Both the position numbers and the translations under genes were made by a program. Under the pieces are notes generated by a model. That model had not been told where the DNA came from. It worked only from the letters and a program-made list of their open reading frames with translations, and did no database searches. Positions 44,178 through 54,597 of a stretch of DNA of 64,000 bases are shown here, piece by piece (within the stretch, counting starts at the first letter, position 1; the number at the start of each line of letters is the position of its first letter). The DNA comes from Marchantia polymorpha subsp. ruderalis (lineage: Eukaryota > Streptophyta > Marchantiopsida > Marchantiales > Marchantiaceae), in NCBI GenBank assembly GCA_037833965.1, contig AP031354.1:20128001-20192000 (forward strand), given 5' to 3'.

Positions 44178-45752
44178 CGTGGCAATGAAATTTCTATGAG
44201 AAGGAGGTTTCTTCGAACCTTCAGCACAGATCAGCTCACCGAAATATGGTTCTTTCAACAAGTAATTCTGTGCAGGCATGATAAGATGCCAATGGTTTGA
44301 GATTGAGAGGGTAAAACAGTGGATTCTGATCACTCTTCCGATAAGCGGAAAAAATGTCTTTTACTTGATAAATAACCTTATATGTCATTCTCCATCCAGT
44401 TAGGATTCAAGGTAAAGATATAGCTACATTGTTTCTGAACGTAATTACACAATCCAGTACACTGTAGGTCAAATTGACAAAGGGATGAATATCATCCACA
44501 ATGCAACTTGGATTTCTTTATATGCTGAAAACGGAAATTTTCAACCCATTCAGTATTGTCTTCTGACTTTCCGTCCAATTTCATGTATTCCGTTGATCTG
44601 AAGAACATGAGAACAGCGACCTCGACAATTCTCGACAGTTGCTGATCAAAAGGCACCAAGTCGTTGTCATATTCGTTGAGATGAACAATATCATTGTCTG
44701 ATAATTTCTCGATAACTAAGTTTGTTTATTTCCCTTGGGGTAACAGTGATCATCAAGTTTTAGGCCTTAGCATCTCTACATTCTACTCGTAGAGACTACA
44801 TTAATGTAGCAACTGTTTTAGTAGAATAGAACTATATATCAGTTTCAAATTCAATTGACCTCAAATAAGTTCAGATTGATCTTATTTGAAGTAGAAGAAC
44901 CGTCATATCATATGGATAAGAACAGTCATAGCTTCATATTTTATGTTCAGAGAAAAATTTTGAAATATCGTCAATTTACTAACTATGAGGGTTTTTCTGT
45001 TAAAAAAAAGCCCGTCTTCCACAAGTATCTCAACAAGGTTCTTCATGGTTGTTAGCACGTTGATTACCTTCCTAACTCTAGCGCACTCTAGTTTTCCTGC
45101 GAACATTAGTTAGACTCCATATATATATATATATATATATATATAACTGGACTCAAGAGAGTAATCAGTCATTTTTTCAAGTTCGAATAATCTGCACTAA
45201 AAATAAGCAATTTATACCACTTTATACAAGGATGAGCTTTTATTTCATTCAGATTTCCATTCAAAGTATTATGAAAATCAGAAGATAGTTCATCAGAGTA
45301 GTCTTTTGAAAAAAATATGAGAGTTAGTCGTTAACGTTCCCAACTACTATGTTTGTACTTCAATTTCTGAAAATAACAGCTAAACGTCCACCGAATTCAG
45401 AGTGAAATCCTGAGATGACCGACGCATAGCTCACTCACAGTCACGCCTAACTACAGTAGTCCGTGTTTCCGTCCAGAACATCAGATCTCCAAACATGACA
45501 GGAACTTCTCTCCCGTAGTCTGACCATCGACTGTTCGTAAGAGTTACCACTCTTTTCTACTACACACATTGCACACATTAAATTATTGCATCTTACAATC
45601 CTTCTCATCTGAGCCTATATTTGTCAACGAGCATGATAATTTGGTCAAGACTTAATTGCAATTGACTGATAACTGTTTCCTTCTGAGATGTTACAGATTC
45701 GATTCAGAGACGAACCTTCTTATACATCATCCTTTAAAGCTCGTGCGTCGTA
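44178..45752. other. F-box 3' flank and upstream block (copy)
   Basis: About 44230-45300 matches 8140-9300, and about 45400-45752 matches the shared upstream block before the F-box starts. A (TA)n tract is at 45119-45145. No gene is seen. Confidence 0.55.
45119..45145. repeat. (AT)n microsatellite
   Basis: An uninterrupted run of about 13 AT units. The equivalent place in the other duplicate (about 9125-9140) has only a short TATATA run. Confidence 0.95.
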
Positions 45753-45917
45753 ATGGCCCTCCAAAGGAAAGAGGATCGACCTCAAGATCTATGGGACACA
45801 TTACCTATTGAATTACTGACTAAGGTTCTCAGAGATCAGGATCTTCCTATTTTTCAGTCTCGTAGAATGTCGATCAGTTTGTGATGAATGGAAGGAAATG
45901 ATAGATGGTCCGGACTA
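45753..45917 (+). pseudogene. F-box gene fragment (copy 4)
   Basis: It has an ATG and the F-box region (LPIELLTKVLRDQDLP) at the position expected from the upstream block, then a frameshift in the CRSVC segment and an abrupt end at 45917. The following 340 bp (45918-46260) instead matches the region upstream of the 456-aa gene (about 42268-42610), so the gene was cut by a rearrangement between duplicates. Confidence 0.8.
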
Positions 45918-47499
45918 ATTTCAGACTATCAATAAAAATCGAAAGATACCTAGACGGAGTACTATTGAGAGAATGTTTTTGAACATGTTAATTGTATGTT
46001 TATACTTCAAAAGTGAAATTGACAGTTTAACGAACACCTAAGTAACATGCTGAAATGACATGCTGAGATGACCGATGCATAAGTAATTGTCAACGGAGAC
46101 TAATCGGTGTTAAGGTCGATGTATTTCAAAGTTTGCGACTTCAGTGACGGGAACTTCTCTCCCGTTTTCTGTCCTTTATCTGATAATCGACTGTTTCGTC
46201 AGTGTTATCACTCTTCTCTTGTCCACACTTCTGGAGCCAGCGTTCTCAACGAGTATATAGAGATCTAGTATAAAATAAGATTGTAAGTTATTTCCCTTGG
46301 TTACGTTTTATATCACCATAATGTACTTTGTGATGAGATTTGCATGTGCATGTCTTTTCTCTTAACTTATATAGCAACAACTTTCTTTTCAGAGATGATT
46401 GTTGCAATAAGAACCTGAGCTAGTATGGGTACTAAATTATGTTTTATGTCCACAAGCAAATTAATTTACATAAGTCTCAAGGATAGAATTAAAGTTTAAT
46501 GAAGGACAAGGTCAAGTATAAAAATAGCCAGTGGAGAAATCAAAATTTTTTTTAGCCCAGAATAGGAGTTTGAAGATTATTTTTTGCTTATTTGATGGTA
46601 TGATTGCAATCTCACTGTGATCTATTTGAATGAAAAAAAAAATTCCATGGAATTTAAGGAATAGAGTTCAAATGAAGACTTATGAAAGATTACTTCCTGA
46701 ATTTGAGGGTTTGAGATTGCGACTATGATTGAAAATAGACTTTCTAAATAACGATAAGTTCTGTTTTTAATAGTGAATTTGAGTCGAATAGTCTTTTGAG
46801 TGTGGTATAATTATGAGCAGAATGATATTGTGTACATTTTATGTGGAAATTAGATTTAGAATTTCGGGAAAATGAAGCAAAAGGTATGATTTGTAATTCA
46901 CATCCAAATGTGAGTGTAAACATATGACATTGGAGACATTTTCACACTGCAAATTCAAATTTTCATCATTGTTTTGGAACAAAGACACATTTTGGCTTGG
47001 GAAGATCTAAGTGAGGAGCCGTTAAATCAAAGATTTTTGGCAGTCCTTTGTGCAATCATAACACCACAATCCAGACTGCTTTAGCCCCACAATAGGGGAG
47101 AAGTGAGGTTAACCAGAACACACATTTCCACGAGTATGTCAACAAGGTTCATACTGGTAATTAGTGCGTTGATTACCTTCCTACCATGAAAGCGCTCTCT
47201 AGTTTTCTTACGAACATCAGTTAGACTATATTTTTACCTTAGTGGAGTTAAGAGAGTGATTGGTCATTGTTCCCAGTTCGAATAAATCTCCTCTGGAAAT
47301 AAGCAATTATTATGATTTCATGTAAAATTGAGCTTGTACGTCATTCAGATTTAAACTCAAATTATTATTGAAAATCATAAGATAGTCGGCATTTGAAAAA
47401 ATTATGAAAGTTCGTATTTCGCTTTCCGAACGAGTATGTTTGTACTTCAAATTGTGAAATGAAAGTTAAACGTACACCGAATACAAATTGAAATGTTGA
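45918..47499. other. Rearranged intergenic host DNA
   Basis: 45918-46260 duplicates an F-box upstream region; 46261-47100 is AT-rich without recognisable content; 47100-47350 resembles 9000-9250. No gene is supported. Confidence 0.5.
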
Positions 47500-47852
47500 T
47501 ATGACCGATGCGTAACTCACCCACAGTCACGCCTAACTACAGTAGTCCGTGTTTCGTTCCAGGACATTAGATCTCCGAACATGACAGAAACTTCTCTCCC
47601 GTAGTCTGACCTTCCACTCCTCGCTACTGATACCACTCTTCTCTCGACCACACATCGCACAGATGAACTTATCGTAGCATCAGATCTTTTTCATCTGAGC
47701 CGATCTGTGGCAACGAGCGTGAGACTTATTCTACGGACTTACTCGCAATACACTTATTGGTAATCAGTGTATTACTGTCCCTTCTGAGATGTTCCAGATT
47801 TGATTTAGATATGACATTCATATGTATCATCCTTTCGAGCTCGTTCGTTTCA
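47500..47852 (+). promoter_or_regulatory. Shared F-box upstream block (copy 5)
   Basis: Very similar to 9440-9795, including the CACGCCTAACTACAGTAGTC segment and the pyrimidine-rich tract. It probably contains the promoter and 5' UTR of the gene at 47853. Confidence 0.5.
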
Positions 47853-49046
47853 ATGGAACTTGAAAGAGAACAGGATCGACCTCAAGATTTATTGGACTCC
47901 TTACCTGTTGAATTACTAACTAAGGTTCTCAGAGATCAGGATCTGCCAATTATCACTCTTGTGGAATGTCGTGTAGTTTGTAAGAAATGGAAGGCAATGA
48001 TAGATGGTCCGGAGCTACGGAACAAAATCTGGAATAAATCTGTTATTTTGTATTATGATGAATATATTGACAATTCGGCGTACTTCTGTTTTCTTGACGG
48101 ATGGATCAGAAGAAGTATTACCTTTGGGCCCAAGCACGTGGTCGCTGCTGATGGAGGCCTACTGTGTTTCAATGACATGTTGTCAACCGAATATGTCATG
48201 TATAACCCTGTTGAGGACAAATTCCTGACTTTAAACGTACCTCATGAAATCGATGGAGTGTCTACATTCTTCGATGGTATGCTTGAGTGCATCATGGTGG
48301 GTTTAGTCGTGGACCAATCAACAAAACACTTCAAGCTGGTTTTGGGAGGAGTTCTAGTCCCAGATAGAAGCAGATCTTTGATTTACGATTCGACTACCAG
48401 TACATGGTCGTGGATACTTCATCCGTTTCCTACCTTGTCAAACTGGATGGAAGTAGAGTGGCACAGTGAGAAATGTGTAGTATGTAATGGATGTTTGTAT
48501 TGGCTCGTATGGGATCCCAAGGTCACGATTAAGGCTCTATTGATATTTGATCTCAGAGAAGAAACATGGAATGTTTTGGCAGAGGAAGTCATGGAGGACA
48601 AGCCAGGTGCCCTTCAGATTGTTGCGTATGAAGGATTTGTGTGCTTACTCGCCATGGATTGGAGTGATGTGGCGTTTGATCATAGGAGCTATGACGGCAA
48701 CTTTCTCCGCCATCCAATGGTCCGGAGAATGGATGGATCTCTGATCAGCAGAACAAGAGATCTATGGGTTATGGAGGATGGCAGAGCTTTCAAAATTTAT
48801 GCTTCGGGAGGCAGTGATGTGTTCTTCGTTTTCGAGGAAGAAGGGGAAGACCTTGAGGTGGCGAAATACTGGGCTGAAGTCGACATGATGTTTTTCTTAC
48901 CCGAACCTCCTTTTCGCGCAGCCCATGAGTTTCATTTATGGGGATTTCTGCCACATGTTTTTCACGACCCTTGGAGTGTGATAATTCCAGCGCCCGGAGT
49001 AAATGCAGAGCAGGATTGGATAACACAGCAGCAGAGACATCTGTAA
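47853..49046 (+). CDS. F-box protein, 397 aa (copy 5)
   Basis: Intact and about nine-tenths identical to the protein at 9796-10989, with the same length and the same F-box (LPVELLTKVLRDQDLP, CRVVCKKWKAMID). The frame is open 32 codons further upstream, but the ATG at 47853 is preferred because it matches copy 1 and follows the shared upstream block. The difference pattern and intact frames suggest both copies are functional or recently duplicated. Role as for copy 1: a probable SCF substrate receptor. Confidence 0.85.
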   Translation: MELEREQDRPQDLLDSLPVELLTKVLRDQDLPIITLVECRVVCKKWKAMIDGPELRNKIWNKSVILYYDEYIDNSAYFCFLDGWIRRSITFGPKHVVAADGGLLCFNDMLSTEYVMYNPVEDKFLTLNVPHEIDGVSTFFDGMLECIMVGLVVDQSTKHFKLVLGGVLVPDRSRSLIYDSTTSTWSWILHPFPTLSNWMEVEWHSEKCVVCNGCLYWLVWDPKVTIKALLIFDLREETWNVLAEEVMEDKPGALQIVAYEGFVCLLAMDWSDVAFDHRSYDGNFLRHPMVRRMDGSLISRTRDLWVMEDGRAFKIYASGGSDVFFVFEEEGEDLEVAKYWAEVDMMFFLPEPPFRAAHEFHLWGFLPHVFHDPWSVIIPAPGVNAEQDWITQQQRHL

Positions 49047-49734
49047 TAGGAAATGGGGGATTCTATCGTAGAAGAGGACGTAGTGGAAGTCCGAAGAGAA
49101 GTTATGGGAGTTTCAGGACAGATCAGTTCACCGAAGTATATGTCGTTTGCTTTACATCGATTTTAACAACTGGAATGCCATTTTAAGTTTATGTTAGTCT
49201 GGATGAGCTGGTTGTTTTTTAAATGAAATGTTTAAATAAATCTTTGGATTTTTATGTTTCTTTTTTGATACTCTCATCTTCAGTGTGAGCAGATTATTTA
49301 TGTTGATCCGTTATTGATACGAATGTCAATCATAATGAGTAGTTAGGAAAGTCAAACTCCATATGCAAACATATTATATCTTTTCCTTTCATAGACAGTA
49401 CTTGCGAACTTATTATCAAAGGTTAGTGCTTGTAATGATGGTTGATTGTAGGTGTTTTTCTGTCCTAATTATTCCACAATAGCGGAGATTTCTCATTGGT
49501 ATTAAAGTGGAGTTCTAACCTGGAGAATTGTGGATGTACATGTAGCGGAATAAGACTTGAACTTTTTTTGATCTTTGTTGTACCTCGAAGACTTTGTTGT
49601 AACTCCAAGGGCCAAGAGCCCTGGATAATACACATCCGCAATAGTACCATCAATCTGATTGGCTTCGAACATGATTTTGAATGATGATGTAATTTACTTT
49701 GAATGCCCGCCCAATCAACGTTATTTGGCATATT
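49047..49734. other. F-box 3' flank
   Basis: Matches 10990-11095 and 12150-12740. It is interrupted at 49735 by an LTR; the flank before the LTR is ATATT. No gene is seen. Confidence 0.55.
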
Positions 49735-50478
49735 TGTAATAACCCACCAAAGGCTAAAACTGCAATATAGTGGTAGAAAGGTCGAACCCACAGGGACAGA
49801 GTCAACACACAGAGTACAAAGTGTCACATTTAACAGACTATTGAAGAGTTTGAATTCTCAGGCGACTGTCACTCCCAGAAATAATGCAAGTGTTCACTCG
49901 GAGCTCACTCGGAGGTCGCACAGTGCAGCGTAGTTTACTCAACACACACACACCTGAAACTATAGAAACACAACTCAGAGGTCGGTTAGGACCTCTACTT
50001 AAGATTTCAGGGGAAAAGTCTCTCACGAATACACTTAGCGAATCTGCGGGTAGTGACTCCCAATTCCGGCTTTTACAGCCCTTCCACTAGTTTCTGCTAG
50101 CACAGGGAACCCGGATTGGACTTCCTACTTCGGATCGAAGTCACTCACACGCGGTGAACAACACACTCAACTCACAAAACGCGCATAGAACACAGGTCCG
50201 AACTAAGAAACTCAACTGAGAAACGATCCAATAGCACACCATAACAGTCTATTGAAGAGTTTGAATTCTTAGGCACTTGTCATTCCCAGAAATACTACAG
50301 GGGTTGCCCTAAAGGCACCTGCTGCAGCATAACCTGAATTACAACCAAGGCTTACTCGAAGTAGCAAAACTTCACTTTGGCATTTAGGGGAAAAATCCCG
50401 AAGGAGTACAATCAGGAACAATCTCTCGAAAGTGTAAGGGGGAACTGTTCAAATTTCTAACTAGTCACTAGCTCTGAG
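49735..50478 (-). mobile_element. Nested LTR level 1: B-type LTR 3' end
   Basis: Minus-strand LTR end (TGTAATAACCC at 49735) with (CA)n tract near 49940. It breaks off at GCTCTGAG, a sequence in the middle of the B 3' region, where the next LTR begins. Its remainder must lie beyond the right edge of the window. Confidence 0.8.
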
Positions 50479-51043
50479 TGTGGTAACCCACTTTTTGTTT
50501 TTGTGCGGAATTTAAAACAATTTTGAAAAACAGTACCACAGTAGCCGTGTAAATGGTGATCGCTACATTTAAATAGAGTGAAAATGGATAATCGCGGGTC
50601 TCCCATGATCTCGTATAATCCAAAAGTTGGGCGCAATGTCCGAAACAGGCACCCGACCTGAACGATCGATTATGAAGGAGTTCTCCTTCGGCGCAAGGCG
50701 CATAATCCGCCTTCGGCGATACGCCTTTGGTGCTAGGGAAATCCCTCAGAGCTTATACAATTCACAACGCCCCAACTTGGTTAGAGTCTCGTTGAAAAGA
50801 CCTCAACACGCTCGTTCTAACGAGCCTAAGAACGCCTAGAACGGATAAGGACTTACGGAGTTGTGACTGTTGGAAGATGCGAAGACAAACGCCTACGCAT
50901 AGGCGGAAGGAGTTCGTCGTCGGCGGGAAGTCTGCCGGGAAATCCGCCTTCGGCGGAAGGGCTTCGCCTGCGCGTAGGCACTTCGCCATCGGCGGAATAT
51001 CCGCCTTCGGCCCTAGAAGTCCGCCTCCTGGGGTGAAGCTCGC
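50479..51043 (+). mobile_element. Nested LTR level 2: divergent LTR start
   Basis: Begins TGTGGTAACCCACTTTTTG, intermediate between the A and B starts, so possibly a third subfamily. It has the palindromes CGCCTACGCATAGGCG and TCCGCCTTCGGCGGA. It is cut after 565 bp by the next LTR (flank CTCGC). Confidence 0.75.
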
Positions 51044-53592
51044 TGTGGTACCCCACTTTTGGTATTTTTGCGGAATTTAAAACATTTTTGGAAAACTGTA
51101 CCGCGGCAGCACTGTAAATAGCCATCGGTGCATCAAAATAGAGTGAAACTGGATGATCTCGGAGAACCTCGTAGAATCCAGGAGCTGGGCGCAACGTCTG
51201 GGACAGACGCCGCCCTAAACGACGGGTTCTAAAGGAGTACCCCTTCGGCGCAAGGCGCATAATCCGCCTTCGGCGCTAGAGGAATCCCTCAGAATCTAAG
51301 CAATTCCCAAACGCCTTGACTTGGTTAGGGTTTCGTTGGAAAGAGCTTGACGCGCTGGTTCTAACGAGCCCTAGAACGCTTGGAACGGATCAGGACTCAA
51401 GGAGTTGTGACGGTTGAAAGAAACAAAGACCTTCGCCTACGCATAGACGAGGAAAGTTCGCCTACGCATAGGCGAAATAGGGTTTCGGCGTCGGCGGGAA
51501 GTCCGCCTTCGGCCCTAGGAATCCGCCTTCGGGGTTGGAACTTGTACGGCGCCTTCGGAGCCAGCGCATCACGGTTGGGTGAGAACCCAACGGAGTAGCA
51601 AAATCTGTACGGACCGTGCGGACTGTACGGACGGAACGGACGAGTGCGCCTTCGTCCGGTCGGGGTTCCGGAGACAAGAGCGCCGACGGAGAGGCGAGAG
51701 AGATGAACAGACAGGACGGAGGGCGTTGACCGCGGTCAACGCCTTCGGCAGAGCCGCCTTCGGCGCTGCGCCTACGGCAAGGAACCTGCGCGGACGAACG
51801 TCCTGTGTGCGGACGGAATTCGCCTACGCATAGGCGAGTGCCTACGCACAGGCAGATGAAGTTCGACGCCGGCGGAAACTCCGCCAGGGATTCCGCCTAC
51901 GCAGAAAGGAGTTCGACTTTTGTCCTATGCGCGGACGAACGCCTTCGGCGAGCGGGACTAGCCAAGTTGAAGTACGGATGAGTGTAGAGTGTCGGCGAGA
52001 AATCCGCCTTCGGCGCTGCGCGACCATGGCCGCGGCGTGGTACGCTGGCGGAGTTCAAATTACCAATTCGAGCGTGTGAGTGAAGTCGCCGTCGGCGGAG
52101 CGTGAAGCCGCGCGTGAGAGAGAAGGCCGTTATACCTCGGAGCCGGCGCGGCCATCAAGTGATTCGACTTTCACGACCGAGAGCCGACCATGACCTCCTG
52201 CGAGCGGACAGAGGACGCCCTATTCTTGAATTTGCGATTTCAATTTCTGGTGCGAGCTGCGCGCGTCCACCTTCTAGCTGAGAGACGTTCTAGACATCAC
52301 CGCGCAGAGAGTTACTCGGTGGCTGGGAGAGAATTGAGTGCGCGCCATTTGGAATTGAGAGAGATTAGAGTTCGCAGAGGAAACAGAATCGCTAGCAAGA
52401 GGCTCGGGCATAACAGAGAGAGAGTTGCGCAAACCAATTTCAAGAACGCGATGTCGACATCGGTGAGGCTGCAGAGGGCGCCACTCAAGCTCTCGCAGAA
52501 CGGACTGCGTGCCTTTGAGGACCGGCTGATTGCAAGAAAACTCGAATTCTTGCTGTGGGGATGGAATTACGTGTGCGCAGACATGGTGCGCGAATGGCTG
52601 GACGAGGAACGACAACCTACGCGCGGATTCCGTCCGCACGTAGATCGATGGACTCTCCGCGATTGGGGACTGGCATTGGGGAGGTGCGCAGGTGAGGACG
52701 GTTACATCGGTACCTCGGTTCCTGTTTGACAGTGAAAGCGTCAAGGTAACGAAGGCGGACGAAGCCTCCTTCATGGAATTGTTCAAGCGGGAGAGGTCTT
52801 CCAAGAACGGGTACAGGACCCGCGACACCAAAGATCGTTTCCGCAGGACCGTAGCGATGGCGCTGCTGCAATTGTTGCAGCCGCACCGCACTACGTACAT
52901 CACGTTGTGGCAGGTGTCCTTCGTGGAGCTCACATTGGCTGGAGCTCAAGTTCACTGGTCGCGTATCCTGCATAGGGTGATGCGACTGCATGCGTTTGAG
53001 GAGCGGGGAGAAACTCTCAATCACCTCTCCCCCTTCTTGATAAAATTTTTATCGGTCGATGAATTGTTTAACCGTGGCCTAGCGTGCTCGATTTCCGCCA
53101 TTGTCAGTCGACCATCCCGGGAGGTATGTGCGGGATAACGAGGTAGACACCGACGCGGAGGATTCGCCGACTTCCACTCCACCGGGTCAACAGGATGCGG
53201 GGAGAGACGCATCCGCAGGGCGAGTACCGCGAAAGCAAAGATGGAGAGAGGAACCGGAGAAGGAGCAACATCAAGAATCAGCTGCTCTCACCCGGAAGCG
53301 GCCACTGCACGAGGTCTACAGCCGGCCGAAGCAGAAGGCGCGCAGGCTTTTGTTACCAGCCAGCTGCGCGAAAACGGCGACGATCGCCACAGAGAAGGGA
53401 AGTCCGTCCTCGTAGAAGGATGGGACTACGCGGACGGCCAAAGGGGCAGAAGACCACCCTACGGCACCCTACGCCTTCGGCGGAGGAGAGACGACCTTCG
53501 GGTCAGGAGTAACCACGTGCGGCGCGGATGAGTGTGCCGCCTACGCGTAGGCGACTCCATGTGGATAGGCTACCAAAGCGGACGTGGATTTG
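51044..53592 (+). mobile_element. Nested LTR level 3: family B LTR, 5' half
   Basis: Starts TGTGGTACCCCAC and runs into the reading frame before being cut at 53592 (flank ATTTG). Leader 51044-52189 contains the palindromes and no gene. Confidence 0.82.
52190..53555 (+). pseudogene. Family B LTR reading frame, frameshifted
   Basis: The N-terminal domain is clear (SQNGLRAFEDRLIARKLEF, LWGWNYVCADMVREWL, GFRPHVDRWTLRDWG), but there is a frameshift near 52700 before RFLFDSESVKV, another near 53075-53100 before SVDHPGRYVRDNEVDTD, and a stop near 53413. It is inactive. Confidence 0.85.
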
Positions 53593-54597
53593 TGTAATAA
53601 CCCACTAAAGGCTAAAACTGCAATATAGTGGTAGAAAGGTCGAACCCACAGGGACAGAGGAACACACAGGGTACAAAGTGTCACATTTAACAGACTATTG
53701 AGGAGTTTGAATTCTCAGGCGACTGTCACTCCCAGAAATACTGCAAGTGTCCACTCGGAGCGCACTCGGAGGTCGCACAGTGCAACGTAACACACACACA
53801 CACAGACCTGAAACTACAGAAACACAACCCAGAGATCCGTTAGGACCTCTACTCAAGATTTTAGGGGGAAAGTCTCTCGCGAGTGCACTCAGCGAAGCTG
53901 CGGGTAATGACTCCCAACTCCGGCTTTTACAACCCTTCCACTAGTTGTCTGCTAGCGTAGGGAACCCGGTTTGGACTTCCTACTTTGAATCGAAGTCACT
54001 CATACGAGGTGAACAACACTCTTAACTCACAAAACGCGCAGAGAACACAGGTCCGCACAGAAGAACTCACTGAGAAACATTCCAGTAACACATCATAACA
54101 GTCTATTGAAGAGTTTGAATTCTTAGGCACTTGTCATTCCCAGAAATACTACAGGGGTTACCCTGAAGGCACCTGCTGCAGCGTAACCTGAATTTACAAC
54201 CAAGGCTTACACGAAGTAGCAAAACTTCACTTTGGCATTCAGGGGAAAAATCCCGAAGGAGTACAATCAGAAACAACCACTCAAAGGTGTAAGGGGGAAA
54301 ATGATCAAGTATCTAACTCGTCACTGGCTCTGAGCAGCGGCAATCACCCGCAGGTGTAGATCCGAACTACTCAAGTCTCTAACCAATGTACTAGCTCTTA
54401 ACATTCGGCCGAAGGTCTTCAGCTACACGATGCGGATCGCTAAGGTGTAGTTTCTCTTGCGTGGTGACAGAACTAAGTACACAAACACGCAGAGAAAATG
54501 AGTTCATGATCTGCACTTCCAAAATTGGGAAAGATCCCAAGGCAAGACGCCTTCAACTACTTTATACCTTCTAAGTCCTAACTAGCACTACACTGCA
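53593..54597 (-). mobile_element. Nested LTR level 4: family B LTR 3' end
   Basis: Minus-strand LTR end at 53593, with a (CA)n tract near 53793 and the TATA/stem region (about 54540-54570). It is cut at 54597 by the next LTR (flank CTGCA). No gene is present. Confidence 0.8.

Noticed and set aside
50880..51860. CRISPR-like array of short palindromes
   Set aside because: Spacing is irregular, units vary, there are no unique equal-length spacers and no cas genes, and the context is a plant LTR.
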